A stretch of 14,309 nucleotides of DNA from an uncultured Spirochaetales bacterium (GCA_946061495.1 CAMGSV010000043.1:1-14309); one strand, 5' to 3'. Counted from the first letter of the stretch, positions 1 through 7,246 are shown. Notes: generated by a model not told the origin, from the sequence alone. Numbers and translations: made by a program.

Positions 1-80
1 GTGAGGATTACGATGATTATGATGAGGATCTCTTTGATGATGAGGATGACTCCGAAGAGGATTACGATGATTACGACTGA
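1..80 (+). CDS. 3' end of a gene with an extremely acidic C-terminal tail (partial)
   Basis: The only open plus-strand frame consistent with the downstream plus-strand terminator starts at position 3 and gives 25 codons to a TGA at 78-80. The tail is almost entirely Asp, Glu and Tyr (EDYDDYDEDLFDDEDDSEED, then YDDYD), with no basic residue. A 14-base repeat (GATTACGATGATTA at 6-19 and 60-73) encodes the DYDDY motif twice, so the tail may have grown by repeat expansion. The body of the protein lies outside the window and I cannot identify it. Acidic tails of this kind occur on several nucleic-acid-associated proteins. From memory, oad genes in Treponema pallidum lie near dnaB/rplI, which makes a replication or ribosomal protein possible, but nothing here tests that. 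A rho-independent terminator follows 23 nt after the stop, supporting this as a real gene end. Confidence 0.7.
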   Translation, partial: EDYDDYDEDLFDDEDDSEEDYDDYD

Positions 81-103
81 CAATCTGTAAACTCATCGTT
101 GGA

Positions 104-141
104 AAGTCCCCCGCTCCATGTGAGTGGCGGACTTTTTTTTT
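104..141 (+). terminator. Rho-independent terminator of the acidic-tail gene
   Basis: A 13-bp stem (104-116 with 122-134, one C-C mismatch and one G-T wobble) encloses a 5-nt loop and runs into nine T residues (133-141). It lies 23 nt after the plus-strand stop codon at 78-80, so it terminates that gene. Confidence 0.85.
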
Positions 142-155
142 CATCGATTTTTAAC

Positions 156-193
156 AAAAAAAGCTGTCTAGAACATTGTCCTAGACAGCTTTT
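156..193 (-). terminator. Rho-independent terminator of oadGAB (probably bidirectional)
   Basis: A perfect 13-bp inverted repeat (159-171 with 181-193, core AGCTGTCTAG/CTAGACAGCT) has a 9-nt loop. Read on the minus strand it ends in a run of T from the A tract at 156-162, giving a classical terminator 37 nt after the oadB stop. Read on the plus strand it is followed by TTTTCTCATTTTT, so it may also back up the plus-strand terminator just before it. Confidence 0.85.
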
Positions 194-229
194 CTCATTT
201 TTAGAGCGAGTTACCAGCTCCAATTTGCC

Positions 230-1624
230 TTATTTTGCATAGGTGGCGATGAACACGCCGGCAGCAATGGCGGTACCGATAACTCCAGACACGTTGGGAC
301 CCATAGCGTGCATCAGCAGAAAGTTGGAGGGATCATACTCCAATCCCACCTTGTTGGACACACGGGCAGCCATGGGAACGGCAGACACACCGGCAGAACC
401 GATGAGGGGATTGATTTTCTCCTTCAGGAACAGGTTCATGAGCTTTGCCATCAGCAGCCCACCTGCAGTAGCCACCGCAAAGGCCAGCAGACCCAGGGCG
501 ATGATACCCAAGGAGTTTCCATTGATAATCTTCTCCGGTGTCATCTGGGAACCAACACCCAGTGACAACAGAATTGACACAATGTTCAACAGCTCATTCT
601 CCATGGTCTTGGACAAACGGTCAACCACACCACACTGCTTTACAAAGTTGCCAAAGGCCAGCATTCCAATGAGGGGTGCGGCGGCGGGCAGCAACAGGAT
701 GGTGAGTACCAGCAGCAGCAGGGGGAACACAATCTTCTCGGTCTTGGACACATAGCGCAGCTGGTTCATCTTGATTTTGCGCTCCTTCTCTGAAGTCAGC
801 AGCTTCATAATGGGGGGCTGAATCATGGGAACCAAGGCCATGTAGGAGTATGCGGCAACGGCAATGACGGCCATCATCTCAGGCGCCAACTTTCCCGACA
901 CATAGATTGAGGTGGGGCCGTCTGCACCACCGATGATTGCGATGGCAGAAGCCTGCAGCATGGTGTAGTCAATGCCAGGAATCAGGTTCATGAGGGCAAC
1001 GCCGAAGAGGGTGAAGAACACACCCAGCTGGGCGGCACCACCAAGCAGGGCCATCTTGGGATTGGCGATGAGGGGCCCGAAGTCCGTCATGGCACCGATA
1101 CCCATGAAGATAAGCATGGGGAAGAACTCATTTCCTACACCAGCATCGTAGATGATGCGCAGCATACCAGTTCCTTCTGCAAACATGCCCGCTCCGGGAA
1201 CGTTCACCAGAATGGTACCAAATCCGATGGGGATCAGCAGCAGGGGCTCAAATCCACGGAAGGCACCCAGATAGACAATCAGGAAGCCGATGGCCATCAT
1301 CAATAGCTTCTGCCAACCGGGTGCGGTGATACCGGCAAAGGGATCCTCCGTGTGGGCATGCTCCACCGCAGGAATCTCTCCGTTGACAATCTGGTTGATA
1401 CCAGTGTTTTTCCAGATATTCTGGAGGAAGCCCACAGGATCAATAAAGGGAACGTCCTCGGACCCCTTGATGATGGCAGTCCCCATAGTCCTGAAGGAAG
1501 CCACCTCATCATTGGTGTTTGCGGCAAATACGGTGGAACACAGGGAGATGACCATGGCAATGCCAAGGATAATCATCATCGTGTTCAGAACCTGCCGCTT
1601 GAAGGCCTGTTGATTGTTCAGCAT
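230..1624 (-). CDS. oadB: Sodium-pumping oxaloacetate decarboxylase, beta subunit (OadB/GcdB family)
   Basis: Integral membrane subunit that decarboxylates carboxybiotin delivered by OadA and couples this to outward sodium transport. The 464-residue product has many hydrophobic segments and the family signatures: GGADGPT with Asp235, and NPLIGSAGVS...PMAARVS with Asn405, Gly409, Ser414 and Arg421. The spacing between the Asp and Asn (170 residues) equals that between Asp203 and Asn373 of Klebsiella OadB, which are implicated in sodium and proton handling. The protein is about 31 residues longer than the Klebsiella subunit, all at the N-terminus, where residues 14-35 form an extra hydrophobic segment resembling a signal peptide (STVFAA). 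I chose the ATG at 1624 because AAGGAGG lies just upstream and overlaps the oadA stop, 11 nt away; a longer reading upstream to 1690 would run inside oadA. A related glutaconyl- or methylmalonyl-CoA decarboxylase beta subunit is excluded mainly by the OadA neighbour. Confidence 0.95.
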   Translation of the reverse strand: MLNNQQAFKRQVLNTMMIILGIAMVISLCSTVFAANTNDEVASFRTMGTAIIKGSEDVPFIDPVGFLQNIWKNTGINQIVNGEIPAVEHAHTEDPFAGITAPGWQKLLMMAIGFLIVYLGAFRGFEPLLLIPIGFGTILVNVPGAGMFAEGTGMLRIIYDAGVGNEFFPMLIFMGIGAMTDFGPLIANPKMALLGGAAQLGVFFTLFGVALMNLIPGIDYTMLQASAIAIIGGADGPTSIYVSGKLAPEMMAVIAVAAYSYMALVPMIQPPIMKLLTSEKERKIKMNQLRYVSKTEKIVFPLLLLVLTILLLPAAAPLIGMLAFGNFVKQCGVVDRLSKTMENELLNIVSILLSLGVGSQMTPEKIINGNSLGIIALGLLAFAVATAGGLLMAKLMNLFLKEKINPLIGSAGVSAVPMAARVSNKVGLEYDPSNFLLMHAMGPNVSGVIGTAIAAGVFIATYAK

Positions 1625-1635
1625 CACATTCCTCC

Positions 1636-3720
1636 TTACCGTATCTCTGCCAGCGCCTGTCCAGCGGAAATCTGGGTGCCGGCTGAGCACAGGAAGTGAA
1701 CGGCTCCATTGGACGCAGCCTTGATCTCCAGCTCCATCTTCATGGACTCAATCATGATGATGGTGTCGCCAGATTTTACAGAGGCACCCTCGGCCACCAT
1801 GGTCTTCAGCAGGGTGCCGGCCACTGGAGCCGCCACTACGGCTCCAGCACCACTCGGGGCGGTGGGAGCCACGGGGGCGGCGGCAGGGGCAGGTGCTGCC
1901 ACAGGTGCAGGAGCCACAGGCTGTACCACTCCACCACCGATGGTACCGATAACCTCACCTGCGGCAATCTGTGTTCCAGGCTGGACCGTAAAGGTGACAG
2001 GACCATCAGCGGTGGCCTTCACTTCCAGCTCCATCTTCATGGACTCAATCATCACCACGGTGTCGCCCTTCTTGACAGTGGTACCAGAGGGAACCACGTG
2101 CTTCAACAGGGTTCCGGCCACCGGGGCGGTAATGGAGGCGCCACCGGAAACAACGGGAGCGGCTGCGACGGGAGCAGCACCAGGAGCACCAAAGGATACG
2201 TTGTAGGCGGTGCCGTTGACATTGACGCTCATTACATCACCGGCAGGACCAGTGGTAACATTGTAGGCGGTACCGTTGACCGTAACGGAATAACTGCCAC
2301 CCTGAGAACCAGCCTGGGAAGGTGCTGCCGCGGCAGGAGCCGCCTTCACCACGAAGGAATCGGAGGATACCGGTCCGTTGGCCCGCTCCTTGAAGAACTT
2401 GGGGGCAACCTTGGGGAACATGGCGTAGGTGAGGGTATCTTCCTCGGAGCCGTCGCCGCCGTTGGCCTTGGCCTCCTCCACCATCTTGTCCCACTCCATG
2501 GGGATGTTGTCGGCGGGGCGGCAGGTGATGGCAGCATCCATCTCGTTCTGCTTCAGAGACTCCTTCAGCAGATCCTCATTTACGGGTGCGGGAGTCTTGC
2601 CATACTTTCCGGTAACCAGATCCCGCGTCTCCTGGGTGAGCTTTGCATAGCGGCCGAAGAGCACGTTGAACACAGCCTGGGTTCCCACAATCTGGCTGGT
2701 GGGGGTCACCAGAGGAATGTATCCGCAGTCCTTCTGGACAACCTGGATTTCCTTCAACACCTCGTCAATCTTGTCGGAGGCCCCCTGCTCCTTCAGCTGG
2801 TTCTCCAGATTGGACAGCATTCCACCGGGAACCTGAGAGGCAAGGATGCGGGTGTCGGCACCCAGGAAGCTGGACTCGAACTTGGCGTACTTCTTGCGGA
2901 CATCACGGAAGTAGGCGGCAATCTCCAGCAGGGTGTCCAGATCCAGTCCAGTGTCAAACTCAGTTCCCTTCAGCATCTCCACCACTGTTTCGGTGGGACT
3001 GTGGGAGGTTCCCATGGACATGGAGGAGATGGCGGTGTCCATAATCTCTGCTCCAGCCTCGGAAGCCTTCAGCAGAGTGGCAACAGACAGTCCGGTGGTG
3101 GCATGGGTGTGGATTTCGATGGGGAGGTCAACCTTTGCCTTGATGGCCTTTACCAGGTCATAGGCCTCAAAGGGCTTCAGCAGTCCAGACATATCCTTGA
3201 TACAGATGGAGTCGGCACCGAAGTCGGCATAGGACTTGGCCAGGTCTGCATAGATTTCCTTTGTGTGATAGGGAGTGGTGGCATAGGAAATGGCCATCTG
3301 CACGTGCTTGCCGGTCTTCTTGGCGGCATCGGTGGCCCGCTTCAGGTTGCGGGGATCATTACAGGCATCAAAAATGCGGAAGATGCCGATACCATTGCGG
3401 GCTGCTGCCTCAACAAACTTGTCCACCACATCGTCGGCATAGTGGCGGTATCCCAGCAGGTTCTGGCCACGGAGCAGCATCATGATGGGGGTCTTGGGGA
3501 GGGCCTTGTGGAGCTTGCGGAGCCGCTCCCAGGGATCCTCGTTCAGGAAGCGGATGCAGGAGTCAAAGGTGGCCCCACCCCAGCCCTCCAGACTGAAATA
3601 TCCGACGGAATCGAGCTTCTCGCAGATGGGAAGCATATCCGCAGTAGTCATACGTGTTGCATGCAGGGACTGGTGGGCGTCGCGCAGCACCAAGTCAGAA
3701 ATCTTTACGTTCTTTGCCAT
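1636..3720 (-). CDS. oadA: Oxaloacetate decarboxylase alpha subunit with two tandem biotinyl domains
   Basis: Cytoplasmic carboxyltransferase that moves the C4 carboxyl of oxaloacetate onto biotin, giving pyruvate. Of 694 residues, about 5-270 form the carboxyltransferase barrel with metal ligands Asp14 (RDAHQS), Lys175 (IKDMSG, probably carbamylated), His204 and His206 (HTHATTG); the spacing matches Vibrio OadA (17, 178, 207, 209). Residues ~280-450 are the conserved PYC/OadA domain. Then come two VNGTAYNV elements (481-488, 501-508) and two biotinyl domains, each with an intact MIESMKMELE site (Lys562 and Lys661), joined by an Ala/Pro hinge. The family norm is one biotin domain and about 600 residues, so the extra ~98 residues are one added carrier module. 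The start is the ATG at 3720 behind GAGGAG; a TTG 15 nt upstream lacks a site. It lies 18 nt after oadG and 11 nt before oadB. A pyruvate carboxylase B subunit is less likely given oadG and oadB. Confidence 0.96.
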   Translation of the reverse strand: MAKNVKISDLVLRDAHQSLHATRMTTADMLPICEKLDSVGYFSLEGWGGATFDSCIRFLNEDPWERLRKLHKALPKTPIMMLLRGQNLLGYRHYADDVVDKFVEAAARNGIGIFRIFDACNDPRNLKRATDAAKKTGKHVQMAISYATTPYHTKEIYADLAKSYADFGADSICIKDMSGLLKPFEAYDLVKAIKAKVDLPIEIHTHATTGLSVATLLKASEAGAEIMDTAISSMSMGTSHSPTETVVEMLKGTEFDTGLDLDTLLEIAAYFRDVRKKYAKFESSFLGADTRILASQVPGGMLSNLENQLKEQGASDKIDEVLKEIQVVQKDCGYIPLVTPTSQIVGTQAVFNVLFGRYAKLTQETRDLVTGKYGKTPAPVNEDLLKESLKQNEMDAAITCRPADNIPMEWDKMVEEAKANGGDGSEEDTLTYAMFPKVAPKFFKERANGPVSSDSFVVKAAPAAAAPSQAGSQGGSYSVTVNGTAYNVTTGPAGDVMSVNVNGTAYNVSFGAPGAAPVAAAPVVSGGASITAPVAGTLLKHVVPSGTTVKKGDTVVMIESMKMELEVKATADGPVTFTVQPGTQIAAGEVIGTIGGGVVQPVAPAPVAAPAPAAAPVAPTAPSGAGAVVAAPVAGTLLKTMVAEGASVKSGDTIIMIESMKMELEIKAASNGAVHFLCSAGTQISAGQALAEIR
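1727..2052. repeat. 29-bp exact direct repeat spanning the two biotinylation sites of oadA
   Basis: Positions 1727-1755 and 2024-2052 are identical over 29 bases (starting TCCAGCTCCATCTTCATGGA) and encode the ESMKMELE biotinylation motif in each biotinyl domain. They lie 297 bp apart, exactly 99 codons, so recombination between them would remove one whole carrier domain in frame. Confidence 0.95.
2201..2280. repeat. 60-bp-period tandem repeat encoding VNGTAYNV twice
   Basis: Positions 2201-2220 and 2261-2280 agree at 19 of 20 bases and lie exactly 60 bp apart within oadA. They encode two copies of VNGTAYNV, 20 residues apart, directly before the first biotinyl domain. Biotinyl modules of decarboxylases often begin with such a strand, so this may mark the start of a duplicated module. 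Confidence 0.9.
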
Positions 3721-3738
3721 ATTAATTCTCCTCAATCA

Positions 3739-3981
3739 TTACCTTTGTTTTTCCCGGATGGCGGCGGCAATGGCAGCAATAACAGCTCCATCCTGCCCCG
3801 ATGTGACAGGAGCCGCAGAAGGCTTCTGTGGCTCAACCGCTTCCTGATCCAGTTTCAAAGCGTGCAAAACCTTGTGGGACAAGGTCATAAACACGATGAG
3901 GATAATCAGGAAGGAGAAAACAACACCCATTCCCAACAAGGTCAGAAACAGACTTTGCTGGAGCATGTCAACTATTGTCAT
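3739..3981 (-). CDS. oadG: Oxaloacetate decarboxylase gamma subunit (OadG)
   Basis: Small membrane anchor that holds the alpha and beta subunits together and helps in carboxybiotin turnover. The 80-residue protein matches the family in size and plan: a short N-terminus, one membrane segment at residues ~10-33 (LFLTLLGMGVVFSFLIILIV), then a hydrophilic, Pro/Ala-rich tail that in other OadG proteins contacts OadA. Sequence identity in this family is low, so the call rests largely on being first in the operon, upstream of oadA and oadB. The ATG at 3981 has AGGAGG 3-4 nt upstream and sits about 35 nt from the predicted transcription start. The final part of the tail (AAIAAAIREKQR) is basic; a zinc-binding histidine cluster described for Klebsiella OadG is not seen here. 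Confidence 0.88.
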   Translation of the reverse strand: MTIVDMLQQSLFLTLLGMGVVFSFLIILIVFMTLSHKVLHALKLDQEAVEPQKPSAAPVTSGQDGAVIAAIAAAIREKQR

Positions 3982-4022
3982 ACGTCCTCCTAATAAAAAA
4001 TGTATAACGATTTCTAGCTTGC

Positions 4023-4051
4023 AGTATAGAAGAATACAAGATTTTGTTCAA
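4023..4051 (-). promoter_or_regulatory. Sigma-70 promoter of oadGAB
   Basis: On the minus strand TTGAAC (4046-4051) and TATACT (4023-4028) are separated by 17 nt, four and five matches of six to the -35 and -10 consensus. Transcription would start near 4016, leaving a leader of about 35 nt before oadG. Confidence 0.75.
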
Positions 4052-4055
4052 GTCG

Positions 4056-4069
4056 AGATAAATTTATCT
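4056..4069. promoter_or_regulatory. 14-bp perfect palindrome upstream of the oad promoter (operator candidate)
   Basis: AGATAAATTTATCT is a perfect 14-bp palindrome ending 4 bp upstream of the -35 of the oad promoter. The position fits a binding site for a dimeric regulator, most simply an activator. It is AT-rich, so chance cannot be excluded, and no regulator is encoded nearby. Confidence 0.4.
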
Positions 4070-4137
4070 GTTTAAAATAAACCCTTACCAAAACAGAGTG
4101 TGCGAGTTATGATAAAAAACTTCTGCACCACCGCACT

Positions 4138-4155
4138 ACTCAAGCTGACTCAAGC
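4138..4155. repeat. Short tandem repeat just after the DUF1963 stop
   Basis: ACTCAAGC occurs twice with a 10-bp period (4138-4145 and 4148-4155), starting 1 nt downstream of the minus-strand stop codon. No GC-rich hairpin is seen here; the minus-strand GTTTTTTATC at about 4112-4121 could be part of a weak terminator for the lysC-dapB unit, but I cannot support it. Confidence 0.6.
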
Positions 4156-4156
4156 A

Positions 4157-5041
4157 TTAACACTGCAACACCAGCTGACAGCAATCAAATCGTCCGGCGG
4201 CTAAATCTTCACGTCGGATATAGAAAAAAAGGCGTCCGCAGTCACCGAACATCAGCTCAAAGTCACCAGTCTGGGGAAAGACACCCTCAGACAGGGAGTC
4301 CATCTGGAACAGGAGGATCCAATCTTTCGCGGCGACCTTCATCTGCTGGCGCTGGCTGTCATCCAAGGGAACAGGACCGTTTCCCGTCTCAAAGCCTGCA
4401 GAAACCAGCTGGCACTCCATCTGCATGGAGTCCTGGATCACGTTGGCATATCCCAAAAGCTTGCACTTGTTGCCATCCTGCCTATCATACCCCAAAAGCT
4501 CCTGGCACACCTTGTTATAGATGGAATCAGCACCATCCACCAGCACCTGTGGGTCAAGGGGCTCAGGCACCAAGTCGGCATATTCCTCCCAGGAAGGAAG
4601 GCTTTTCCGACTGGTGAAGCTTACCGGTGCACGGGGCAGCTGGTAGGCCTCATCCAGATCCTGAGGAAAGACAGCAGGTACAAGAAGCACAGGCTCAGAG
4701 AAATAAAAGACACGGAAACAGTCTCGCAGCTCGGGAGAGAGCCCCACTCCATAGTGTCCAGCTCGTAGAAAAAGCTCAAGATTCCCTGTCGAGGAAGGAG
4801 GCCCTCAGTGTCAAAGGGCGCAACATCGGCCAGGTTCAGCTGACCCAGGAAGGCCCAAGGGAAGATCATCGTCAAGGGTACAACGAGGCCACTGGAAATC
4901 GGCGGGAAGGAATGGCTTGCCACCGAAAAAGCTCAGGGAATCCTCATGAACGGATGAAGTCTTGGTAGACAGGTGGATCTCATTTCTCATGAGCTCTTGC
5001 AGCTGGCCTTGCAAAACCTTCATCATTCTGTCTTTTTCCAT
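4157..5041 (-). pseudogene. DUF1963/YwqG-type protein gene, disrupted by two compensating frameshifts
   Basis: Three pieces join into one ~294-residue DUF1963-like protein. The first (from ATG 5041, with GGGAGG upstream) carries FFGGKPFLPADFQWP and reads to DDDLPLG near 4857. The match then continues in another frame (FLGQLNLADVAPFD, GLLPRQGILSFFYELDTMEWG) from about 4852 to 4745, and returns to the first frame at about 4742 (LSPELRDCFRVFYF onward) to the TAA at 4157. Without the shifts, frame one stops at 4811. The apparent changes are one extra base in GGGCC (plus strand 4852-4856) and one missing G in a GGGG run (4742-4745). The family function is not known to me beyond wide occurrence in bacteria. 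The gene sits 18 nt after dapB, so it is transcribed with lysC-dapB. Sequencing or assembly error is a serious alternative, as both sites are at short homopolymers. Confidence 0.8.
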
Positions 5042-5059
5042 AATACGCCTCCCACGATT

Positions 5060-5839
5060 TTAAAAAAGATCCTCCATGCCGTAGATGGCACCGGGAGCCA
5101 AGCGACCACTGTCCAGGGCCTCCTTGAGGCGGACAATGGCCTGGACGGCACCGCTGGCAAAGCCCTCTCGGGAACGGGCCCGGTGGGTCAGCTCGATGGT
5201 GTCTGCCGGCGAGTCGAAGAATACGGTATGGGTTCCGGGGACGGAGCCGGACCTGGTGCTGGACACATGGAGCTGGTGGTCTTGGGGCTTCTGATGGAAG
5301 GCATCCACCACCTGCTCTGTCTTGGTGCTGCTGACGTTCATAATCCGGCGGGCAATTTCCAGTGCGGTGCCGGAGGGACTGTCTGCCTTCCGCACATGGT
5401 GGGCTTCCCAGGTGGCCACATCGTACTCAGGGTAGCCGTTCATCAAACGGGCCGCCTCCTCCACAATGCGGTAGAACATGTTCACACCCACGGAGAAGTT
5501 GGCGGAGCGCATGAGGGTTCCGCAGCACCGGGAGGCCAGTTCCGCCACCTCGGCCTCCTGCTGGGTCCAGCCGGTGGTGCCCACCACCAGGGGAATGCCT
5601 AGGGGCAGAAGGCAACGGATATTGTCCATGACGGCAGAGGGATGGCTGAATTCGATGATACCCTGAGCACCGCTGTCCTTCACAGCAAAGGCCAAGCTGT
5701 CCTTGTCACCCGGAATGAAGGTGAAGGAGGCATCGGGAGCTGTAGGATCGGCGGTAAGCACCACCTCATGGCCAGCAGCCGCAGCACAGGAATGAATCAT
5801 GTGGCCCATCTGGCCGTATCCAACTAACGCAATCTTCAC
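5060..5839 (-). CDS. dapB: 4-hydroxy-tetrahydrodipicolinate reductase
   Basis: Reduces 4-hydroxy-tetrahydrodipicolinate to tetrahydrodipicolinate with NAD(P)H on the diaminopimelate/lysine pathway, in the cytoplasm. The 259-residue protein has an N-terminal Rossmann fold (VGYGQMG at 6-12), GTTGW at 88-92, and the substrate-binding signature EAHHVRKADSPSGTA with His147, His148, Lys151 and the Ser-Gly-Thr loop at 155-157. A C-terminal GTHTVFF and REGFASGA block completes the fold. The length is close to the usual ~250-270. The start is a GTG at 5839 with AGGAGG 7 nt upstream. It follows lysC by 31 nt and precedes the DUF1963 gene by 18 nt, so the three are co-transcribed. dapA, asd and lysA are not in the window. 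Confidence 0.97.
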   Translation of the reverse strand: MKIALVGYGQMGHMIHSCAAAAGHEVVLTADPTAPDASFTFIPGDKDSLAFAVKDSGAQGIIEFSHPSAVMDNIRCLLPLGIPLVVGTTGWTQQEAEVAELASRCCGTLMRSANFSVGVNMFYRIVEEAARLMNGYPEYDVATWEAHHVRKADSPSGTALEIARRIMNVSSTKTEQVVDAFHQKPQDHQLHVSSTRSGSVPGTHTVFFDSPADTIELTHRARSREGFASGAVQAIVRLKEALDSGRLAPGAIYGMEDLF

Positions 5840-5870
5840 AACGCTACCTCCTAAGCTTCTTAACGCTCAA

Positions 5871-7199
5871 TTATGCAGGAAAATAGGCATCATGGAGGGT
5901 ACGAACCACCAAATCTGCCTCATCGTCATCACAAATCATACTGATGTTCACCTTGGAGGCACCCTTGCTGATCATCTCCACATTAATATCCTTTTTCACC
6001 AGGGCGGCAAAACCATCTGCAAGGATGGACGTGGCCTCGTCCGCATCGCAAATGACGGTGACGATGGCCTTGTTTCGCTTGCATTCCGTGGTGGCCAAGC
6101 CCTGCATGTCCGCCAAAAGGCCGCTCAAATCCCCCTTGTTGTTGACCGTCAAGGAGATAGACACCTCGCTGGTGGCAATGACATCGATGCTGATGTCCCA
6201 CTTCAGGAATTGGTTGAAGATGTGGGCCATGAATCCAGAGGCACCAATCATCCTGGTAGAAACAATGTCCAGCAGGGTGACATCCTTCACGGCGGTAATG
6301 GCCCGCACCGGCCCCACGGCGGTGGTATGCTCATTGACGATGATGGAGCCCTCAGATTCGATGTTGTAGGAATTCTTCACCCGTACCGGCGTGCCCGTCT
6401 TGCGACAGGGAACCATGGAGCGGGGATGGAGCACCTGGGCACCAAAATATGCCAGCTCGGCGGCCTCCTCGTAGGTCACCTCCGGTACGGTGCGGGCATT
6501 GGGCACGATGCGGGGGTCGGCGGTGAGGATGCCGTTCACATCCTTCCAAGTCTGCACCTCCTCGGCCCCCAAGGCTGCTCCCAGCATGGTGGCGGTAAGG
6601 TCGCTGCCGCCACGCCCCAAGGTGGTGATATACCCCTTCTTGTCTTTGGCAATAAAGCCGGTAACAACAGGAATAGCATTGTCTTTTCCAGATTTATATC
6701 CACCGAGAACCTGGGGGATAAGACTCCAGGTCTCCTCCAGCAGCTCTGCGGCCATGAAATTGGAGTCGGTGACAAAGCCCACATCCCAAGCGTCGTAGAA
6801 GCGGGCGGGAGTTCCAGTCTTGTTGAGATATGCAGCAGCCAGTCGGACGGAAAGTCTCTCGCCAAAGGAAACAAGATAGTCACGAGTCCGCTTAGTCAGT
6901 TCCTTCAGCAGGGAGATGCCAGTCAGGAGGGTGTCAAGCTCCTCCAAAAGCTCCTGAATGGGGGCAAAGTCCACCCCAAGAATGTCCGCAGTCTCCTTGT
7001 GGAGCGCCTCTATGCGGGAAATGGCAACCTCACCCTTTACCGCAATGTCAGCGGCCTCCAGCAGGTGGTCAGTGGTGTCGCCCATGGCAGAAAGCACCAC
7101 AATAGGCTTTCTGTCCGCATATGACTTAACAATAGAAGCAACATGCTTAATCCGTTCCGCATTGGCAACGGATGACCCACCAAATTTCATGACAACCAT
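5871..7199 (-). CDS. lysC: Aspartate kinase, monofunctional, probably lysine-sensitive
   Basis: Phosphorylates L-aspartate, the first committed step toward lysine/diaminopimelate, methionine and threonine. Of 442 residues, the kinase domain holds MKFGGSSV (4-11), SFGERLS (111-117) and TTLGRGGSD (192-200), followed by WKDVNGILTADPR. Two ACT domains follow at about 303-375 and 378-440. The first contains DVIATSEVSISLT, resembling the lysine-binding segment of E. coli LysC (TSEVS), which suggests feedback by lysine; this is inference from sequence. No homoserine dehydrogenase is fused. The ATG at 7199 has an AAGGA site 7 nt away; an ATG three codons later has none. The leader is only ~57 nt, too short for a lysine riboswitch, so control is more likely at the promoter or allosteric. 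Confidence 0.97.
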   Translation of the reverse strand: MVVMKFGGSSVANAERIKHVASIVKSYADRKPIVVLSAMGDTTDHLLEAADIAVKGEVAISRIEALHKETADILGVDFAPIQELLEELDTLLTGISLLKELTKRTRDYLVSFGERLSVRLAAAYLNKTGTPARFYDAWDVGFVTDSNFMAAELLEETWSLIPQVLGGYKSGKDNAIPVVTGFIAKDKKGYITTLGRGGSDLTATMLGAALGAEEVQTWKDVNGILTADPRIVPNARTVPEVTYEEAAELAYFGAQVLHPRSMVPCRKTGTPVRVKNSYNIESEGSIIVNEHTTAVGPVRAITAVKDVTLLDIVSTRMIGASGFMAHIFNQFLKWDISIDVIATSEVSISLTVNNKGDLSGLLADMQGLATTECKRNKAIVTVICDADEATSILADGFAALVKKDINVEMISKGASKVNISMICDDDEADLVVRTLHDAYFPA

Positions 7200-7246
7200 G
7201 GCAAAATCCTTCCATAAAAGATGTACAAAATTCGGCTGCAGTCAGA

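Noticed and set aside
1696..3993. A 765-codon open frame on the plus strand, antisense to oadA, rich in Gly, His and Leu.
   Set aside because: It is in codon register with oadA, so its stops could only come from TTA, CTA or TCA codons of oadA, which are rare in this genome. Composition is unlike a protein and it has no family match.
4621..4923. A separate 100-residue membrane-like protein.
   Set aside because: Its middle matches DUF1963 in continuity with the frames on either side; the hydrophobic C-terminus is frameshifted read-through.
5799..7124. Long plus-strand frame antisense to lysC.
   Set aside because: Same codon-register effect; lysC has full family motifs and a promoter.
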